DNA of 64,000 bases from Ornithobacterium rhinotracheale (GTDB lineage Bacteria; Bacteroidota; Bacteroidia; Flavobacteriales; Weeksellaceae): NCBI RefSeq assembly GCF_004088395.1, contig NZ_CP035107.1, positions 1,069,001-1,133,000 of the forward strand, in the 5' to 3' direction. The first letter of the stretch is position 1; every line of letters begins with the position of its first letter. Of the stretch, positions 1 through 8,402 are shown piece by piece. A program made the translations under genes and the position numbers. The notes beneath the pieces were generated by a model, which was not told the origin of the DNA, made no database searches, and worked only from the letters and a program-made list of their open reading frames with translations.

Positions 1-1
1 T

Positions 2-154
2 GAGGGGAAGGGCATTTCGCATGAAATCGAAAAACTTTGTACGCAGAGAATCAGCATTCCGCAAGTGGGCAATTCCACAGAAAGCTTAAATGTCGCCATG
101 GCAGCATCGATTGTGATTAATGAATTTTGTCGTCCACAATTGATGAAAATATAG
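2..154 (+). CDS. TrmH/SpoU family RNA methyltransferase, C-terminal end only
   Basis: The reading frame enters from the left edge and ends in TAG at 152-154. The 50 visible residues carry the end of the SpoU (SPOUT) methyltransferase fold: a GEGKGIS-like turn, then IPQVGNSTESLNVAMAASI, which matches the conserved motif 3 that forms the trefoil-knot S-adenosylmethionine site. Enzymes of this family 2'-O-methylate ribose in tRNA or rRNA. The substrate cannot be told from this fragment, and the start lies outside the window. Confidence 0.85.
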   Translation, partial: EGKGISHEIEKLCTQRISIPQVGNSTESLNVAMAASIVINEFCRPQLMKI

Positions 155-211
155 ACGGAAACAAAACAAAAATCAGATATCTATAAATCCCATTCCTTTA
201 AATAAAATTTG

Positions 212-219
212 TATCTTTG
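212..219 (+). promoter_or_regulatory. Bacteroidetes-type -7 box for the sulfatase gene
   Basis: TATCTTTG matches the TAnnTTTG consensus recognised by the Bacteroidetes primary sigma factor and lies 29 bp before the sulfatase ATG. No convincing TTTG element is seen about 19 bp upstream, so the call rests on the -7 box alone. Confidence 0.5.
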
Positions 220-248
220 ATTTTTGAAAAACAAAATTATTTTAAGAA

Positions 249-1808
249 ATGAAAAAATATCTTCTTCCACTGGCTGCCTTTGGAGTTTTGACATTTAGTG
301 CCTGTACGACTTCCAAAAATGCCGAAACTAGCAATGCGAAAAATAAATCTAAAAAACCGAATATTATTGTTTTTTTGGTAGATGACATGGGGTGGCAAGA
401 CACCTCGCTACCATTTTGGAAACAGCAAACACCACTGAATCGTCGTTACCATACCCCTAATATGGAACGCCTTGCCAAGGAAGGAATGATGTTTACCAAC
501 GCTTATGCATGTGCTGTGAGTACTCCCTCTCGCGTGAGTCTTCTGAGCGGAATGAACGCAGCTCGCCACCGAGTGACTAATTGGACAATGTATAAGGATA
601 ATATCTCTAATCGGATCAGCAACAATAACTTAAAAGAGCCCATTTGGAACATCAACGGAATGATTATGAGTGATACGCTCCGCCATGCAGTGCATGTGCC
701 ACAAACTTTGCCTAAAGTATTGCACGACAATGGTTACAAAACCATTCATGTAGGGAAAGCACACTTTGCGGCGTATAGTACGCCTGGTGCCGATCCACGA
801 AATCTAGGCTATGATGTAAATATAGCAGGACATGGTGCCGGGCAGCCAGCAAGCTACTATGGCGAGGATTGCTATGCAGACCAAGGTAAAAACCGATTTG
901 TGTATAATGTGCCAGATTTAGAACCTTATTACTACACCGATACTTTTTTGACTGATGCTTTGACACTCGAAGCTGAAAAAGAAATGAAAAAAGCGGTGGC
1001 AGAAAACAAGCCATTTTTCTTGAATTTATCTCAATATGCGGTGCACACACCTATTATGCCAGACAAGAGATTCTTGGCTAAATACAAAGCACAAGGACTT
1101 GATGATACCGAGGCAGCCTATGCCACTTTGCTAGAAGGTATGGACAAAGGGCTTGGCGACATCATGGATTTCCTTGAAAAAAATAATTTGGCAGATAACA
1201 CTATTATCATGTTTATGTCAGACAATGGTGGGCTTACCAGCTACACCCGCACGGGCGGAAAAGGAACACACAATTTGCCATTGCGTAGCGGCAAAGGTTC
1301 TATCTATGAGGGAGGCGTGCGTGAGCCTATGATTGTGAAATGGCCTGGCGTGGTGAAACCCAATACCAAAACCGACCAAAATATCATTATCGAAGATTTT
1401 TATCCTACCATTTTAGAAATGGCGGGTGCCAAACCAAAAGGAAAATCACAAGTGATTGATGGTGTGAGTTTTGTTTCAACGCTAAAAGGTGCCAAAACCG
1501 ATAACGAAAAACGACCAATCATCTGGAACTATCCAAACGATTGGGGCGTTGTAGATGCAGGAACCAATTTCTTTACAGGGATTAAATTAGGAGATTACAA
1601 ATTCATTTATTTTTACGATAATCGCCCTGCGGAGTTGTACAACATTAAAGAAGACATTGGCGAAAAGCACAACATCATCAAGGAAAAACCTGAAATCGCT
1701 AAAAAATTGGCAAAACAATTGTCTGATGCATTAAAAGAAATGAACGCCCAACGCCCATCTAAACCCGATGGAACACTCACCCCTTATCCCGATGAAGTGA
1801 TTAAATAA
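249..1808 (+). CDS. Lipoprotein sulfatase (S1 family, Ser-type formylglycine site)
   Basis: A 519-residue sulfatase of the alkaline-phosphatase superfamily that hydrolyses sulfate esters, most likely on glycans. The N-terminus is a lipoprotein signal with Cys19 in an FSAC lipobox, so the mature enzyme should be membrane-anchored outside the cytoplasm. The core starts with PNIIVFLVDDMGW (Asp45/Asp46 are metal ligands). The active-site motif S-T-P-S-R at residues 91-95 is followed by SLLSG, so the residue to be converted to formylglycine is Ser91, not Cys. In other bacteria Ser-type sulfatases need a radical-SAM maturase (anSME), which is not seen here. Later conserved pieces are MSDNGG and KGTHNLPLRSGKGSIYEGGVREP. 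The GH125 mannosidase follows on the same strand 125 bp downstream, suggesting joint use of sulfated or mannose-containing host glycans. The exact substrate is unknown. Confidence 0.88.
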   Translation: MKKYLLPLAAFGVLTFSACTTSKNAETSNAKNKSKKPNIIVFLVDDMGWQDTSLPFWKQQTPLNRRYHTPNMERLAKEGMMFTNAYACAVSTPSRVSLLSGMNAARHRVTNWTMYKDNISNRISNNNLKEPIWNINGMIMSDTLRHAVHVPQTLPKVLHDNGYKTIHVGKAHFAAYSTPGADPRNLGYDVNIAGHGAGQPASYYGEDCYADQGKNRFVYNVPDLEPYYYTDTFLTDALTLEAEKEMKKAVAENKPFFLNLSQYAVHTPIMPDKRFLAKYKAQGLDDTEAAYATLLEGMDKGLGDIMDFLEKNNLADNTIIMFMSDNGGLTSYTRTGGKGTHNLPLRSGKGSIYEGGVREPMIVKWPGVVKPNTKTDQNIIIEDFYPTILEMAGAKPKGKSQVIDGVSFVSTLKGAKTDNEKRPIIWNYPNDWGVVDAGTNFFTGIKLGDYKFIYFYDNRPAELYNIKEDIGEKHNIIKEKPEIAKKLAKQLSDALKEMNAQRPSKPDGTLTPYPDEVIK

Positions 1809-1830
1809 AAATCATAATTTAAAGGATTTT

Positions 1831-1869
1831 CAACTTGTTTCGGTGCGTAAAAACCATAGAAACAAGTTG
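1831..1869. other. Long inverted repeat between sulfatase and GH125 genes
   Basis: An 11-base arm CAACTTGTTTC (1831-1841) is exactly complementary to GAAACAAGTTG (1859-1869), with a 17-base loop. No T-run follows the right arm, so it is not a textbook intrinsic terminator. It could attenuate or process the transcript, or be an operator. Confidence 0.5.
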
Positions 1870-1933
1870 ATTCTTATATGGAAATTATCTAAAAAACCGA
1901 TTTTTTCCTTCTTTTAATTAATTAAAACTCAAT

Positions 1934-3346
1934 ATGCAAAGTCGCAGAACATTTATAAAAAATACCATGATAGGTGCAGCGGGATTAGCACTTATGCCTA
2001 ATTTTGCTTGGGCTAAAGGCTACCCAACCAAACGCCCACCTTTAAACCAAAGAAAATTCACTTCGCCCGCTGTGGAACAATTAATCAAGCAGATTAAATC
2101 ACAAATCAAAGACGAAAAATTGGCTTGGATGTTTGAGAATTGTTTTCCCAATACGCTGGATACTACCGTTTCCGTAGGTACGCTCAAGGGTAAGCCCGAT
2201 ACTTTTGTAGTAACGGGAGATATTGAGGCGATGTGGCTCAGGGATTCGGCTGCACAGGTGTATCCTTATTTAAGTTTAGTAAAAAAAGACCCAAAACTTA
2301 AAAAATTAATTCAAGGTGTGGTTCATCGCCAGACCGATTGTATTTTAATCGATCCGTATGCCAATGGGTTTAATAAAACTGCCCTTGCCGACAAAGACAA
2401 CCGCTGGGCGCAAGACACGGGCATGAAACCTGAAATTCACGAAAGAAAATGGGAAATAGATTCTTTGTGCTACCCGATTCGCTTGGCATATAATTATTGG
2501 AAACAAACGGGCGACACCAGCGTGTTTGACAAAGATTGGCACCAAGCGGCAAAATTAATCATCAAGACTTTTAAAGAACAGCAACGCAAAGAAGATGGAA
2601 AAGGACCTTACAGCTTTTTGCGCGTTACCGATCGCCAGCTAGATACGGTATCCAATGTAGGTTTTGGTCGCCCATTGAAGCCCGTTGGTTTAATTAATTC
2701 AACCTTCCGTCCGTCGGACGATAATACTACTTTTGGATTTTTAATTCCGTCTAATCTATTTGCTGTGAAATCTTTACGACAAATGGCTGAGATTTTAACT
2801 AAAGTGCTGCACGATAATGCAACCGCCCAAGAAGCTAAAGATTTAGCCAATGAGGTGGAAAAAGCCATTCAGCAATATGGTATTGTAAATCACCCAAAAT
2901 ACGGAAAAGTTTATGCCTATGAAGTAGATGGTTTTGGAAATCATACCTACATGGACGACCCGAATGTGCCGAGCCTTTTGGCATTGCCTTATTTAGACTT
3001 GGTGAGTAAAGATGATCCTATCTACAAAAACACCCGAAAACTGGTCTGGAGCACCGATAATCCATACTTTTTTGTAGGAAAGTCGGCGCAAGGCATTGGC
3101 AGTCCGCATATTGGTACTTATGACATGATTTGGCCAATGAGTTTAATTATGAAAGGAATGACAACCGATGACCCCAACGAGATGTTTGAATGCCTGGAAG
3201 TGTTGAAAAACACCGATGCCAATACGGGCTTTATCCATGAAACCTTTCATAAAGACAATCCAGAAAAATTCACGCGAGAGTGGTTTGCATGGGCAAATAC
3301 GCTTTTTGGAGAATTGGTGATTAAGTGGGTACAAGCAAAAAAATGA
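1934..3346 (+). CDS. GH125 exo-alpha-1,6-mannosidase, Tat-exported
   Basis: A 470-residue metal-independent alpha-mannosidase of glycoside hydrolase family 125 (formerly DUF1237), which trims non-reducing alpha-1,6-mannose from N-glycan-like or mannan substrates. The N-terminus SRRTFIKNTMIGAAGLAL followed by AWA is a twin-arginine signal peptide, so the enzyme folds before export. Family hallmarks are WLRDSAAQVYPY (from residue 101), DDNTTFGFLIPSNLFA, DDPNVPSLLALPYL and the C-terminal REWFAWANTLFGEL. Its length is normal for the family. It lies directly downstream of a lipoprotein sulfatase, and together they look like a small glycan-foraging unit. No SusC/SusD pair is visible in the window. 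Confidence 0.9.
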   Translation: MQSRRTFIKNTMIGAAGLALMPNFAWAKGYPTKRPPLNQRKFTSPAVEQLIKQIKSQIKDEKLAWMFENCFPNTLDTTVSVGTLKGKPDTFVVTGDIEAMWLRDSAAQVYPYLSLVKKDPKLKKLIQGVVHRQTDCILIDPYANGFNKTALADKDNRWAQDTGMKPEIHERKWEIDSLCYPIRLAYNYWKQTGDTSVFDKDWHQAAKLIIKTFKEQQRKEDGKGPYSFLRVTDRQLDTVSNVGFGRPLKPVGLINSTFRPSDDNTTFGFLIPSNLFAVKSLRQMAEILTKVLHDNATAQEAKDLANEVEKAIQQYGIVNHPKYGKVYAYEVDGFGNHTYMDDPNVPSLLALPYLDLVSKDDPIYKNTRKLVWSTDNPYFFVGKSAQGIGSPHIGTYDMIWPMSLIMKGMTTDDPNEMFECLEVLKNTDANTGFIHETFHKDNPEKFTREWFAWANTLFGELVIKWVQAKK

Positions 3347-3354
3347 TATATTTG
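3347..3354 (+). promoter_or_regulatory. -7 box for yjdM
   Basis: TATATTTG matches TAnnTTTG exactly and begins at the last base of the GH125 gene region, 23 bp before the yjdM ATG. This suggests yjdM has its own promoter. Confidence 0.5.
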
Positions 3355-3376
3355 CAAAAATTAAAAATTAAATAAA

Positions 3377-3709
3377 ATGAGCGAAGCAGTAATTTGCCCA
3401 AAATGTGATTCGGAGTACACTTACGAGAACGGAGATTTAATGGCGTGTACACAGTGTTTTTATGAATGGAACCCAGAAGAAGAGGCAAAGAAAAATCAAA
3501 TTTTGGATGCCAATGGAAATCCTTTGGAAAACGGAGATGCCGTAGTAGTTGTAAAGGATTTACCTGTAAAAGGTGTAGCCAAACCGATAAAAGCTGGGAC
3601 TAAAGTAAAAAATATAAGACTTAATCCAGATAGCGACCACAATATCGATTGCAAAATCGACGGATTCGGTGCCATGGCATTGAAATCAGAATTCGTGAAA
3701 AAAGCTTAA
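3377..3709 (+). CDS. yjdM: YjdM/PhnA zinc-ribbon protein
   Basis: A 110-residue protein of the YjdM (old name PhnA) family. The N-terminal zinc ribbon has two CxxC knuckles, Cys7-Cys10 (CPKC) and Cys24-Cys27 (CTQC). The C-terminal half is an SH3-like beta domain with the family motif [19 protein letters not shown]. Despite the PhnA name, most members are not part of phosphonate operons, and no phosphonate genes are nearby. The function is unresolved. An IS982-type element begins 22 bp after the stop codon and may have separated the gene from its terminator. Confidence 0.88.
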   Translation: MSEAVICPKCDSEYTYENGDLMACTQCFYEWNPEEEAKKNQILDANGNPLENGDAVVVVKDLPVKGVAKPIKAGTKVKNIRLNPDSDHNIDCKIDGFGAMALKSEFVKKA

Positions 3710-3730
3710 TTTTTAGGATTAAAGATTTTA

Positions 3731-4740
3731 ACCTGAGTTCGATTAATATTTTAAGGGAAATAAGTTGTATAAAAAGAGAAATAGTTGTATTTTTAAGTTT
3801 TTAAAATTCAATTATTTAACAACTATTTCTCATGATTAATTACCACAAAATTACGGATATTTTTTGTATTGTTGATGACTTTTGTAATGATTTTGAAAAA
3901 TTCACTCAACCTTTTCTTCTCGGAAAGCCTCCCAAAAAGAAACCCAAAATGAGTAACGCTGAAGTAATCACCATAATGATTCTTTTTCATCTAAGTGGCT
4001 TTAGAACTTTTAAGCATTTTTACATTTACTATGTTCAAAAGCATATGCAACAGGAATTTCCTCAAACGGTCTCTTATAACCGATTCACAGAACTTATGCA
4101 ATCCAATATCATGGCTCTTACCATGTTTGCAAAAACCTGTGCTTTAGGAAGTTGTACAGGGATTTCTTTTGTGGATAGTACGCCAATAAGAGTATGTGGA
4201 AACAAAAGAATTAAACGCAACAAAGTATTCAAAGACCTAGCTACAACGGGGAAATCTACTATGGGTTGGTTTCATGGATTTAAACTCCATTTGGTCATTA
4301 ATGATAAAGGCGAGATATTGAGTTTTTGCGTAACGCAGGCGAATGTAGACGATAGAGAACCACTGAAAAATGAAGGCTTTTTGAAGCAAATTTTTGGTAA
4401 ACTGTTTGGGGACAAAGGTTACATCTCCGAAAAGTTGAATCAATTACTCTTTGTGGATGGTATTCAACTGATTACCAACATCCGAAACAACATGAAAAAC
4501 TCTCTTATGACTATGTCTGACAAAATTTTGCTTAGAAAACGCTCCATCATAGAGACGGTGAATGACGAGCTAAAAAACATTTGCCAAATTGAGCACTCCA
4601 GACATCGTTCAATAGGAAATTTTATGACCAACTTAGTGGCAGGGATTATTGCCTATCACTTTCTTCCTAAAAAACCATCATTAAAATATGAAACTCTGAA
4701 AACTAATCAATTAGCTATGTTTTATTAATCGAACTCAGGT
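3731..4740 (+). mobile_element. IS982-family insertion sequence, copy 1 (1,010 bp)
   Basis: Perfect 17-bp terminal inverted repeats, ACCTGAGTTCGATTAAT at 3731-3747 and its complement at 4724-4740, enclose one transposase gene. The five bases TTTTA lie immediately outside both ends (3726-3730, 4741-4745) and may be the target duplication. A second copy of identical length and encoding an identical transposase is at 11,474-12,483 in opposite orientation, so the element has moved recently. Confidence 0.92.
3832..4728 (+). CDS. IS982-family transposase
   Basis: A 298-residue DDE transposase with an N-terminal helical DNA-binding region and an RNase H-like catalytic core. Recognisable core motifs are FVDSTPIRVC (first Asp), HGFKLHLVIND, LFGDKGYIS (second Asp) and the C-terminal RSIIETVNDELKN (Glu) followed by the family's RHRS/LVAGIIAYHF ending. 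It is complete and has no frameshift. The encoded protein is identical to that of the element at 11,474-12,483. Confidence 0.93.
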   Translation: MINYHKITDIFCIVDDFCNDFEKFTQPFLLGKPPKKKPKMSNAEVITIMILFHLSGFRTFKHFYIYYVQKHMQQEFPQTVSYNRFTELMQSNIMALTMFAKTCALGSCTGISFVDSTPIRVCGNKRIKRNKVFKDLATTGKSTMGWFHGFKLHLVINDKGEILSFCVTQANVDDREPLKNEGFLKQIFGKLFGDKGYISEKLNQLLFVDGIQLITNIRNNMKNSLMTMSDKILLRKRSIIETVNDELKNICQIEHSRHRSIGNFMTNLVAGIIAYHFLPKKPSLKYETLKTNQLAMFY

Positions 4741-4769
4741 TTTTAGCTAAAAAAAGTTGAAATAAATAA

Positions 4770-4803
4770 AAAAGGAAGAATTTTTTAATTCTTCCTTTTT
4801 TTG
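4770..4803. terminator. Intrinsic terminator 3' of glyA (bidirectional)
   Basis: An AAGGAAGAA / TTCTTCCTT stem with an 8-base AT loop is flanked by an A-run on the left and a T-run on the right, so it can act on both strands. It sits just beyond the glyA stop codon, and would originally also have served yjdM before the IS landed between them. Confidence 0.85.
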
Positions 4804-4819
4804 TTGGTTTTGTTTTTAA

Positions 4820-6082
4820 TTAGAAATTAAAAAGCGGACGATTGTGCATTAAATCGTGTACTTCTTTTGCCGTATTTTGCAAAGTTTTTTCGTCATCAGG
4901 ATTTTGAATCACGCGATCGATCAATTCCGCTATGGTTTCCATGTCGTTTTCTACCAAACCACGAGTGGTGATTGCTGGAGTTCCCAAACGAATTCCTGAT
5001 GTAATGAATGGCGATTGCGTGTCAAAAGGCACCATATTCTTGTTACAAGTAATGTGAGCTTGCACCAGTGCATTTTCCGCTTTTTTACCTGTGATGTCCT
5101 TGTTGCGCAAATCAATCAACATACAGTGATTTTCAGTTCCACCCGAAACGATTTGGTAATCTCTGTCCATAAGAGCTTTAGCCAAGGCTTGGCTGTTTTT
5201 GATGATTTGCTTTCCGTATTGTTCAAAATTTGGGGTAAGTGCTTCGCCAAAAGCAACTGCTTTTGCAGCAATACAATGCTCTAGTGGCCCTCCTTGCGTG
5301 CCTGGGAAAACAGCCATATTCAGTAATTCAGACATCATGCGAGTTTTGCCTTTCAAAGTCTTGCCAAACGGATTTTCAAAATCTTCTCCCATCATGATGA
5401 TTCCTCCACGAGGTCCGCGAAGTGTTTTGTGCGTAGTTGAGGTTACGATATGGCAATGAGGCATTGGGTTGTTAAGCAAACCTTTAGCAATCAATCCTGC
5501 AGGGTGCGCAATATCTGCCATTAAAATTGCCCCCACTTCATCAGCCACTTCTCTGAATTTAGCATAATCAATATCGCGAGAGTAGGCAGAGGCACCGCAA
5601 ATGATTAAATTTGGTTTTTCATGGCGAGCTGTTTCAGCCATTTGTTCGTAATCGATAAGCCCAGTTTCTTTGTTGAGTCCGTAAGAGCAAACTTCAAAAC
5701 GGATTCCAGAGAAATTCACAGGCGAGCCATGTGTAAGGTGCCCACCATGTGCCAAGTCTAGCCCCATGATTTTATCTCCGTTATTCAAGCAAGCTAAATA
5801 TACCGCAGCATTGGCTTGCGAACCAGAGTGTGGCTGAACATTGGCATACGCAGCACCAAAAAGCTCTTTAAGTCTATCGATGGCAAGCGTTTCGATTTTG
5901 TCTACCACCTCGCAGCCGCCATAGTAGCGTTTTCCAGGATAGCCTTCGGCGTATTTGTTGGTAAGCACAGAGCCGAGTGCCTTTAGCACTTCATCACTTA
6001 CAAAGTTTTCTGAGGCAATAAGCTCAATACCATTGATTTGTCGTTGTTTTTCATCTTCGATGAGCGAGAAAATTGTGTCCAT
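4820..6082 (-). CDS. glyA: Serine hydroxymethyltransferase
   Basis: A 420-residue, full-length PLP enzyme interconverting serine and glycine with transfer of a one-carbon unit to tetrahydrofolate, in the cytoplasm. Visible family features are ELIASENF near the N-terminus, the [15 protein letters not shown] substrate loop, [17 protein letters not shown], and the PLP-binding Lys219 in [14 protein letters not shown]. The gene stands alone on the minus strand and ends at an intrinsic terminator. Nothing looks unusual. Confidence 0.97.
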   Translation of the reverse strand: MDTIFSLIEDEKQRQINGIELIASENFVSDEVLKALGSVLTNKYAEGYPGKRYYGGCEVVDKIETLAIDRLKELFGAAYANVQPHSGSQANAAVYLACLNNGDKIMGLDLAHGGHLTHGSPVNFSGIRFEVCSYGLNKETGLIDYEQMAETARHEKPNLIICGASAYSRDIDYAKFREVADEVGAILMADIAHPAGLIAKGLLNNPMPHCHIVTSTTHKTLRGPRGGIIMMGEDFENPFGKTLKGKTRMMSELLNMAVFPGTQGGPLEHCIAAKAVAFGEALTPNFEQYGKQIIKNSQALAKALMDRDYQIVSGGTENHCMLIDLRNKDITGKKAENALVQAHITCNKNMVPFDTQSPFITSGIRLGTPAITTRGLVENDMETIAELIDRVIQNPDDEKTLQNTAKEVHDLMHNRPLFNF

Positions 6083-6217
6083 TCTTATTTTGTGAATTAA
6101 GTTTTAATCATTAACTCCGTAAATATATGAAAGCTTTTGAAATTTTAAATATCAGAATTAAAAATTTGAAGTTAAATGAGAAAAAGAAGTGCATAGAGGA
6201 ATAGTCTTGATATTAAA

Positions 6218-6562
6218 TCAATTATCAAAACATACCCAACCTACTAAGTCGTTATCTGCATCTATTACAATACTTTGAGAGTGGTCTAAAGCACAGTAGC
6301 TGTTCAAATCTAATATCTTGCAGACTTTAGACATGATCGTTTCAATTTCGCCCCATTCTTTTTCTCCAAAATTAATGTGGATTCCATGAAACCATTTTTT
6401 GTTTTTCTCTTCGAGATTTGCGTAAAAATGGAATTTTCCATCGTTTTCTTTTAGGAAGTTTAAGACTTCATCAAGCTTACTTTTGGATGTTGGCATTTCG
6501 ATACAATAGCCCTCGCCAAATTCCGATAATAAATCATTAATAATTTGTAGTTTAAACTGCAT
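6218..6562 (-). CDS. Hypothetical protein, 114 aa
   Basis: A small acidic soluble protein with no signal peptide or membrane segment and no domain I recognise. It has an alternating charged/aromatic pattern (FHFYANLEEKNKKWFHGIHINF) and a C-terminal DADNDLVGWVCFD. Small single-domain proteins like this occur among immunity or SMI1/barstar-like proteins, but there is no direct evidence for that here. It is separated from glyA by about 135 bp and probably transcribed on its own. Confidence 0.6.
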   Translation of the reverse strand: MQFKLQIINDLLSEFGEGYCIEMPTSKSKLDEVLNFLKENDGKFHFYANLEEKNKKWFHGIHINFGEKEWGEIETIMSKVCKILDLNSYCALDHSQSIVIDADNDLVGWVCFDN

Positions 6563-6721
6563 AGTATTTTATTTTTTAAGGTTAGAAAATATGTTGAATT
6601 TAAGTTTTCAAATATTTAAAATTTGTATTTTATAGTTTTTTGAGCAGATTTTTGGTGAACCTTAAATGTACGGAATTTTATTTAGAAAAAGACAATTGTA
6701 TTGCGATGAATTCTAAAAATG

Positions 6722-6745
6722 AACCACCCTAATTTTAGGGTGGTT
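6722..6745. terminator. Intrinsic terminator between two hypothetical genes
   Basis: A 10-bp GC-containing stem AACCACCCTA / TAGGGTGGTT closes a four-base loop, with a short T-rich run on the right and AAAAA-type sequence on the left. It lies directly 3' of the minus-strand gene at 6753-7367. Confidence 0.75.
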
Positions 6746-6752
6746 TATTAAT

Positions 6753-7367
6753 TTAATCATCATTCGAATCTTTCATCTCCAGTATCCTAGAGTTTTCTTT
6801 ATAAAATATACTTAATCGTTTTATCCCAAAAGAGTTCATCAAGCCCCACAAAAGAGTTTCAATCCCATTTTCAAACTCCTCTTGTTTTAAAGGTCTTTTA
6901 CTAGAATAGCCAAAGAAATTTAGCTTAAGATGTGAATCTTGCGGAAAAGTTCCGCCTGTTAAAAGAGTACAATCTTGAATTGCACAACTTAAGTCCATAG
7001 TAAGATCAAATTTTGTGTGTTTTAATTTTGAGTTTAAGACTACGGAAAAAGTTTTTTCATCATTATCTTTCTTAGAAAATACAGATTTATCAATATATAC
7101 TTCAGCTGTAAAAGGCGTGAAACTATTTTTTTTCAAATTTTTCATATCAGGAAATATTTTTTCATCAGGATAATCATTGGGGTAGAGACAATAATCGTGT
7201 TCAATTCTAAACCTCTTATCCTTAGGCTGTTGCCCGAGTTGCTGACCAGTAAGCGCCCTGTAGGCACGCGTAGCTAGTTGAAATTGAACTTGATAGGCTA
7301 TAATGCCTAAGTCTTCAAAATACACTCGAAAGTTGTAATAACCTTTAACAGCACCCATGAGAATCAT
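6753..7367 (-). CDS. Hypothetical protein, about 204 aa
   Basis: No recognised family. The first four residues are MILM, so the start could also be the Met at residue 4 (MGAVKGYYNF). The protein is soluble and rich in beta-type segments: an N-terminal YYNFRVYFEDLGIIAYQVQFQ, a middle KTFSVVLNSKLKHTKFDLTMDLS, and a C-terminal ETLLWGLMNSFGIKRLSIFYKE. A strong promoter lies about 240 bp upstream, leaving an unusually long leader, and an intrinsic terminator follows the stop. It is probably a real single-gene unit. Confidence 0.6.
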   Translation of the reverse strand: MILMGAVKGYYNFRVYFEDLGIIAYQVQFQLATRAYRALTGQQLGQQPKDKRFRIEHDYCLYPNDYPDEKIFPDMKNLKKNSFTPFTAEVYIDKSVFSKKDNDEKTFSVVLNSKLKHTKFDLTMDLSCAIQDCTLLTGGTFPQDSHLKLNFFGYSSKRPLKQEEFENGIETLLWGLMNSFGIKRLSIFYKENSRILEMKDSNDD

Positions 7368-7612
7368 TTTTAAAAGTTAGACATAAATTCCAGGCATGCG
7401 CAAAACCTTCGCATCCTTTAAATCGCGTAGAGTAGTAGTTTTTCTCTTTCATGTAAAATAAATTTAATTAAATTACACTCACGAAAAATCATAAATCTTT
7501 TGAAGATAAACATTGTATTTTGGCGAAAGCCCTCATACTGAACCACCGTGGATTTTTTTCTCTCGGTTGGTACAAATCTTTTTAGGATTTGATTCTTGAT
7601 GAATGTATGTTG
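7368..7612 (-). other. Long 5' leader of the 204-aa hypothetical gene
   Basis: About 245 bases lie between the promoter at 7613-7642 and the gene start. A possible short reading frame on the same strand (7418-7642) begins inside the promoter, lacks any recognisable feature and is not called as a gene. I see no strong hairpin or known riboswitch. Confidence 0.4.
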
Positions 7613-7642
7613 CAAATATAGTAAAATTTCCTTAAAAGTCAA
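7613..7642 (-). promoter_or_regulatory. Bacteroidetes promoter, both boxes
   Basis: Read on the minus strand this is TTG (7642-7640), exactly 19 bases, then TATATTTG (7620-7613). This matches the Bacteroidetes -33 TTG / -7 TAnnTTTG arrangement and is the best promoter match seen in the window. It drives the hypothetical gene at 6753-7367. Confidence 0.7.
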
Positions 7643-7673
7643 GGGTTTAGACTGTTAAAGTCTAAGCTAAAAC

Positions 7674-8402
7674 CTACCGCGTCATATCAATCAATTTTTT
7701 TACAAAATCATTGTTAGGATTTTCCCACACCTCATCAGATTTTCCAAATTGTTGAATTTTCCCGTGATCGAGTACCAAAATATGTGTACTCAATTTGAAC
7801 GCCTCGTGTATATCGTGCGTAATAAAAACGATTGTGCATTGCGTTTTTTGATGAATTTCTTTTAAATCCTGCTGTAATTGATAGCGCGTAATGGAATCCA
7901 CAGCACCAAACGGCTCATCCATAAGCAAAATATCTGGATTATTGGCATAAGCTCTCGCAATGCCCACGCGCTGCTGTTGTCCGCCCGAGAGTGCTTCGGG
8001 ATAGCGATTTTTCACATCCAGTGGTAGCCCTACGAGTGCAAGCATGTTATCTACAATGGCATCAATCTGTTGTTTAGATTTTTTCTCCAGTTTAGGCACA
8101 AAACCTATATTCTCATACACCGTCATATGCGGGAAAAGCCCATTTCCTTGAATCGCATACCCGATGGTTCTACGGAGTTTAATCAAATCTTCATTTTCAA
8201 TATTTTTTTGATGGACCAACACTTCTCCCGAGTCTGGTTTTATCAGTCCATTGATCATTTTCATAAGAGTCGTTTTGCCCGAACCAGAAGTCCCGACAAT
8301 GCTTAGAAAATCACCTTTGTGAATCGTTAAATTAAAATTTTTAAGCACAGGACGCTTGCCAAATGATTTACAAATATTTCTAAATTCAATTATTTTTTCC
8401 AT
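7674..8402 (-). CDS. Osmoprotectant (QAT/OpuC-type) ABC transporter ATPase
   Basis: A 242-residue ATP-binding subunit with Walker A GTSGSGKT (37-44), Q-loop YAIQGNGLFPHMTVYENI, signature LSGGQQQ (138-144), Walker B ILLMDEP (158-164) and the switch His in FITHDIHEA. The GLFPHMTVYENI region and the LRRTIGYAIQ segment are typical of the glycine betaine/carnitine/choline (OpuCA, ProV-like) branch. It lacks the C-terminal CBS domains found in OpuCA. Its start overlaps the end of the upstream permease/binding-protein gene by 13 bp, so the two form one operon. It probably energises uptake of compatible solutes under salt stress, unless the damaged partner gene has inactivated the system. Confidence 0.85.
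   Translation of the reverse strand: MEKIIEFRNICKSFGKRPVLKNFNLTIHKGDFLSIVGTSGSGKTTLMKMINGLIKPDSGEVLVHQKNIENEDLIKLRRTIGYAIQGNGLFPHMTVYENIGFVPKLEKKSKQQIDAIVDNMLALVGLPLDVKNRYPEALSGGQQQRVGIARAYANNPDILLMDEPFGAVDSITRYQLQQDLKEIHQKTQCTIVFITHDIHEAFKLSTHILVLDHGKIQQFGKSDEVWENPNNDFVKKLIDMTR

Noticed and set aside
7418-7642. 74-residue minus-strand gene
   Set aside because: It begins inside the promoter boxes, has no recognisable feature and is better explained as the untranslated leader of the next gene.
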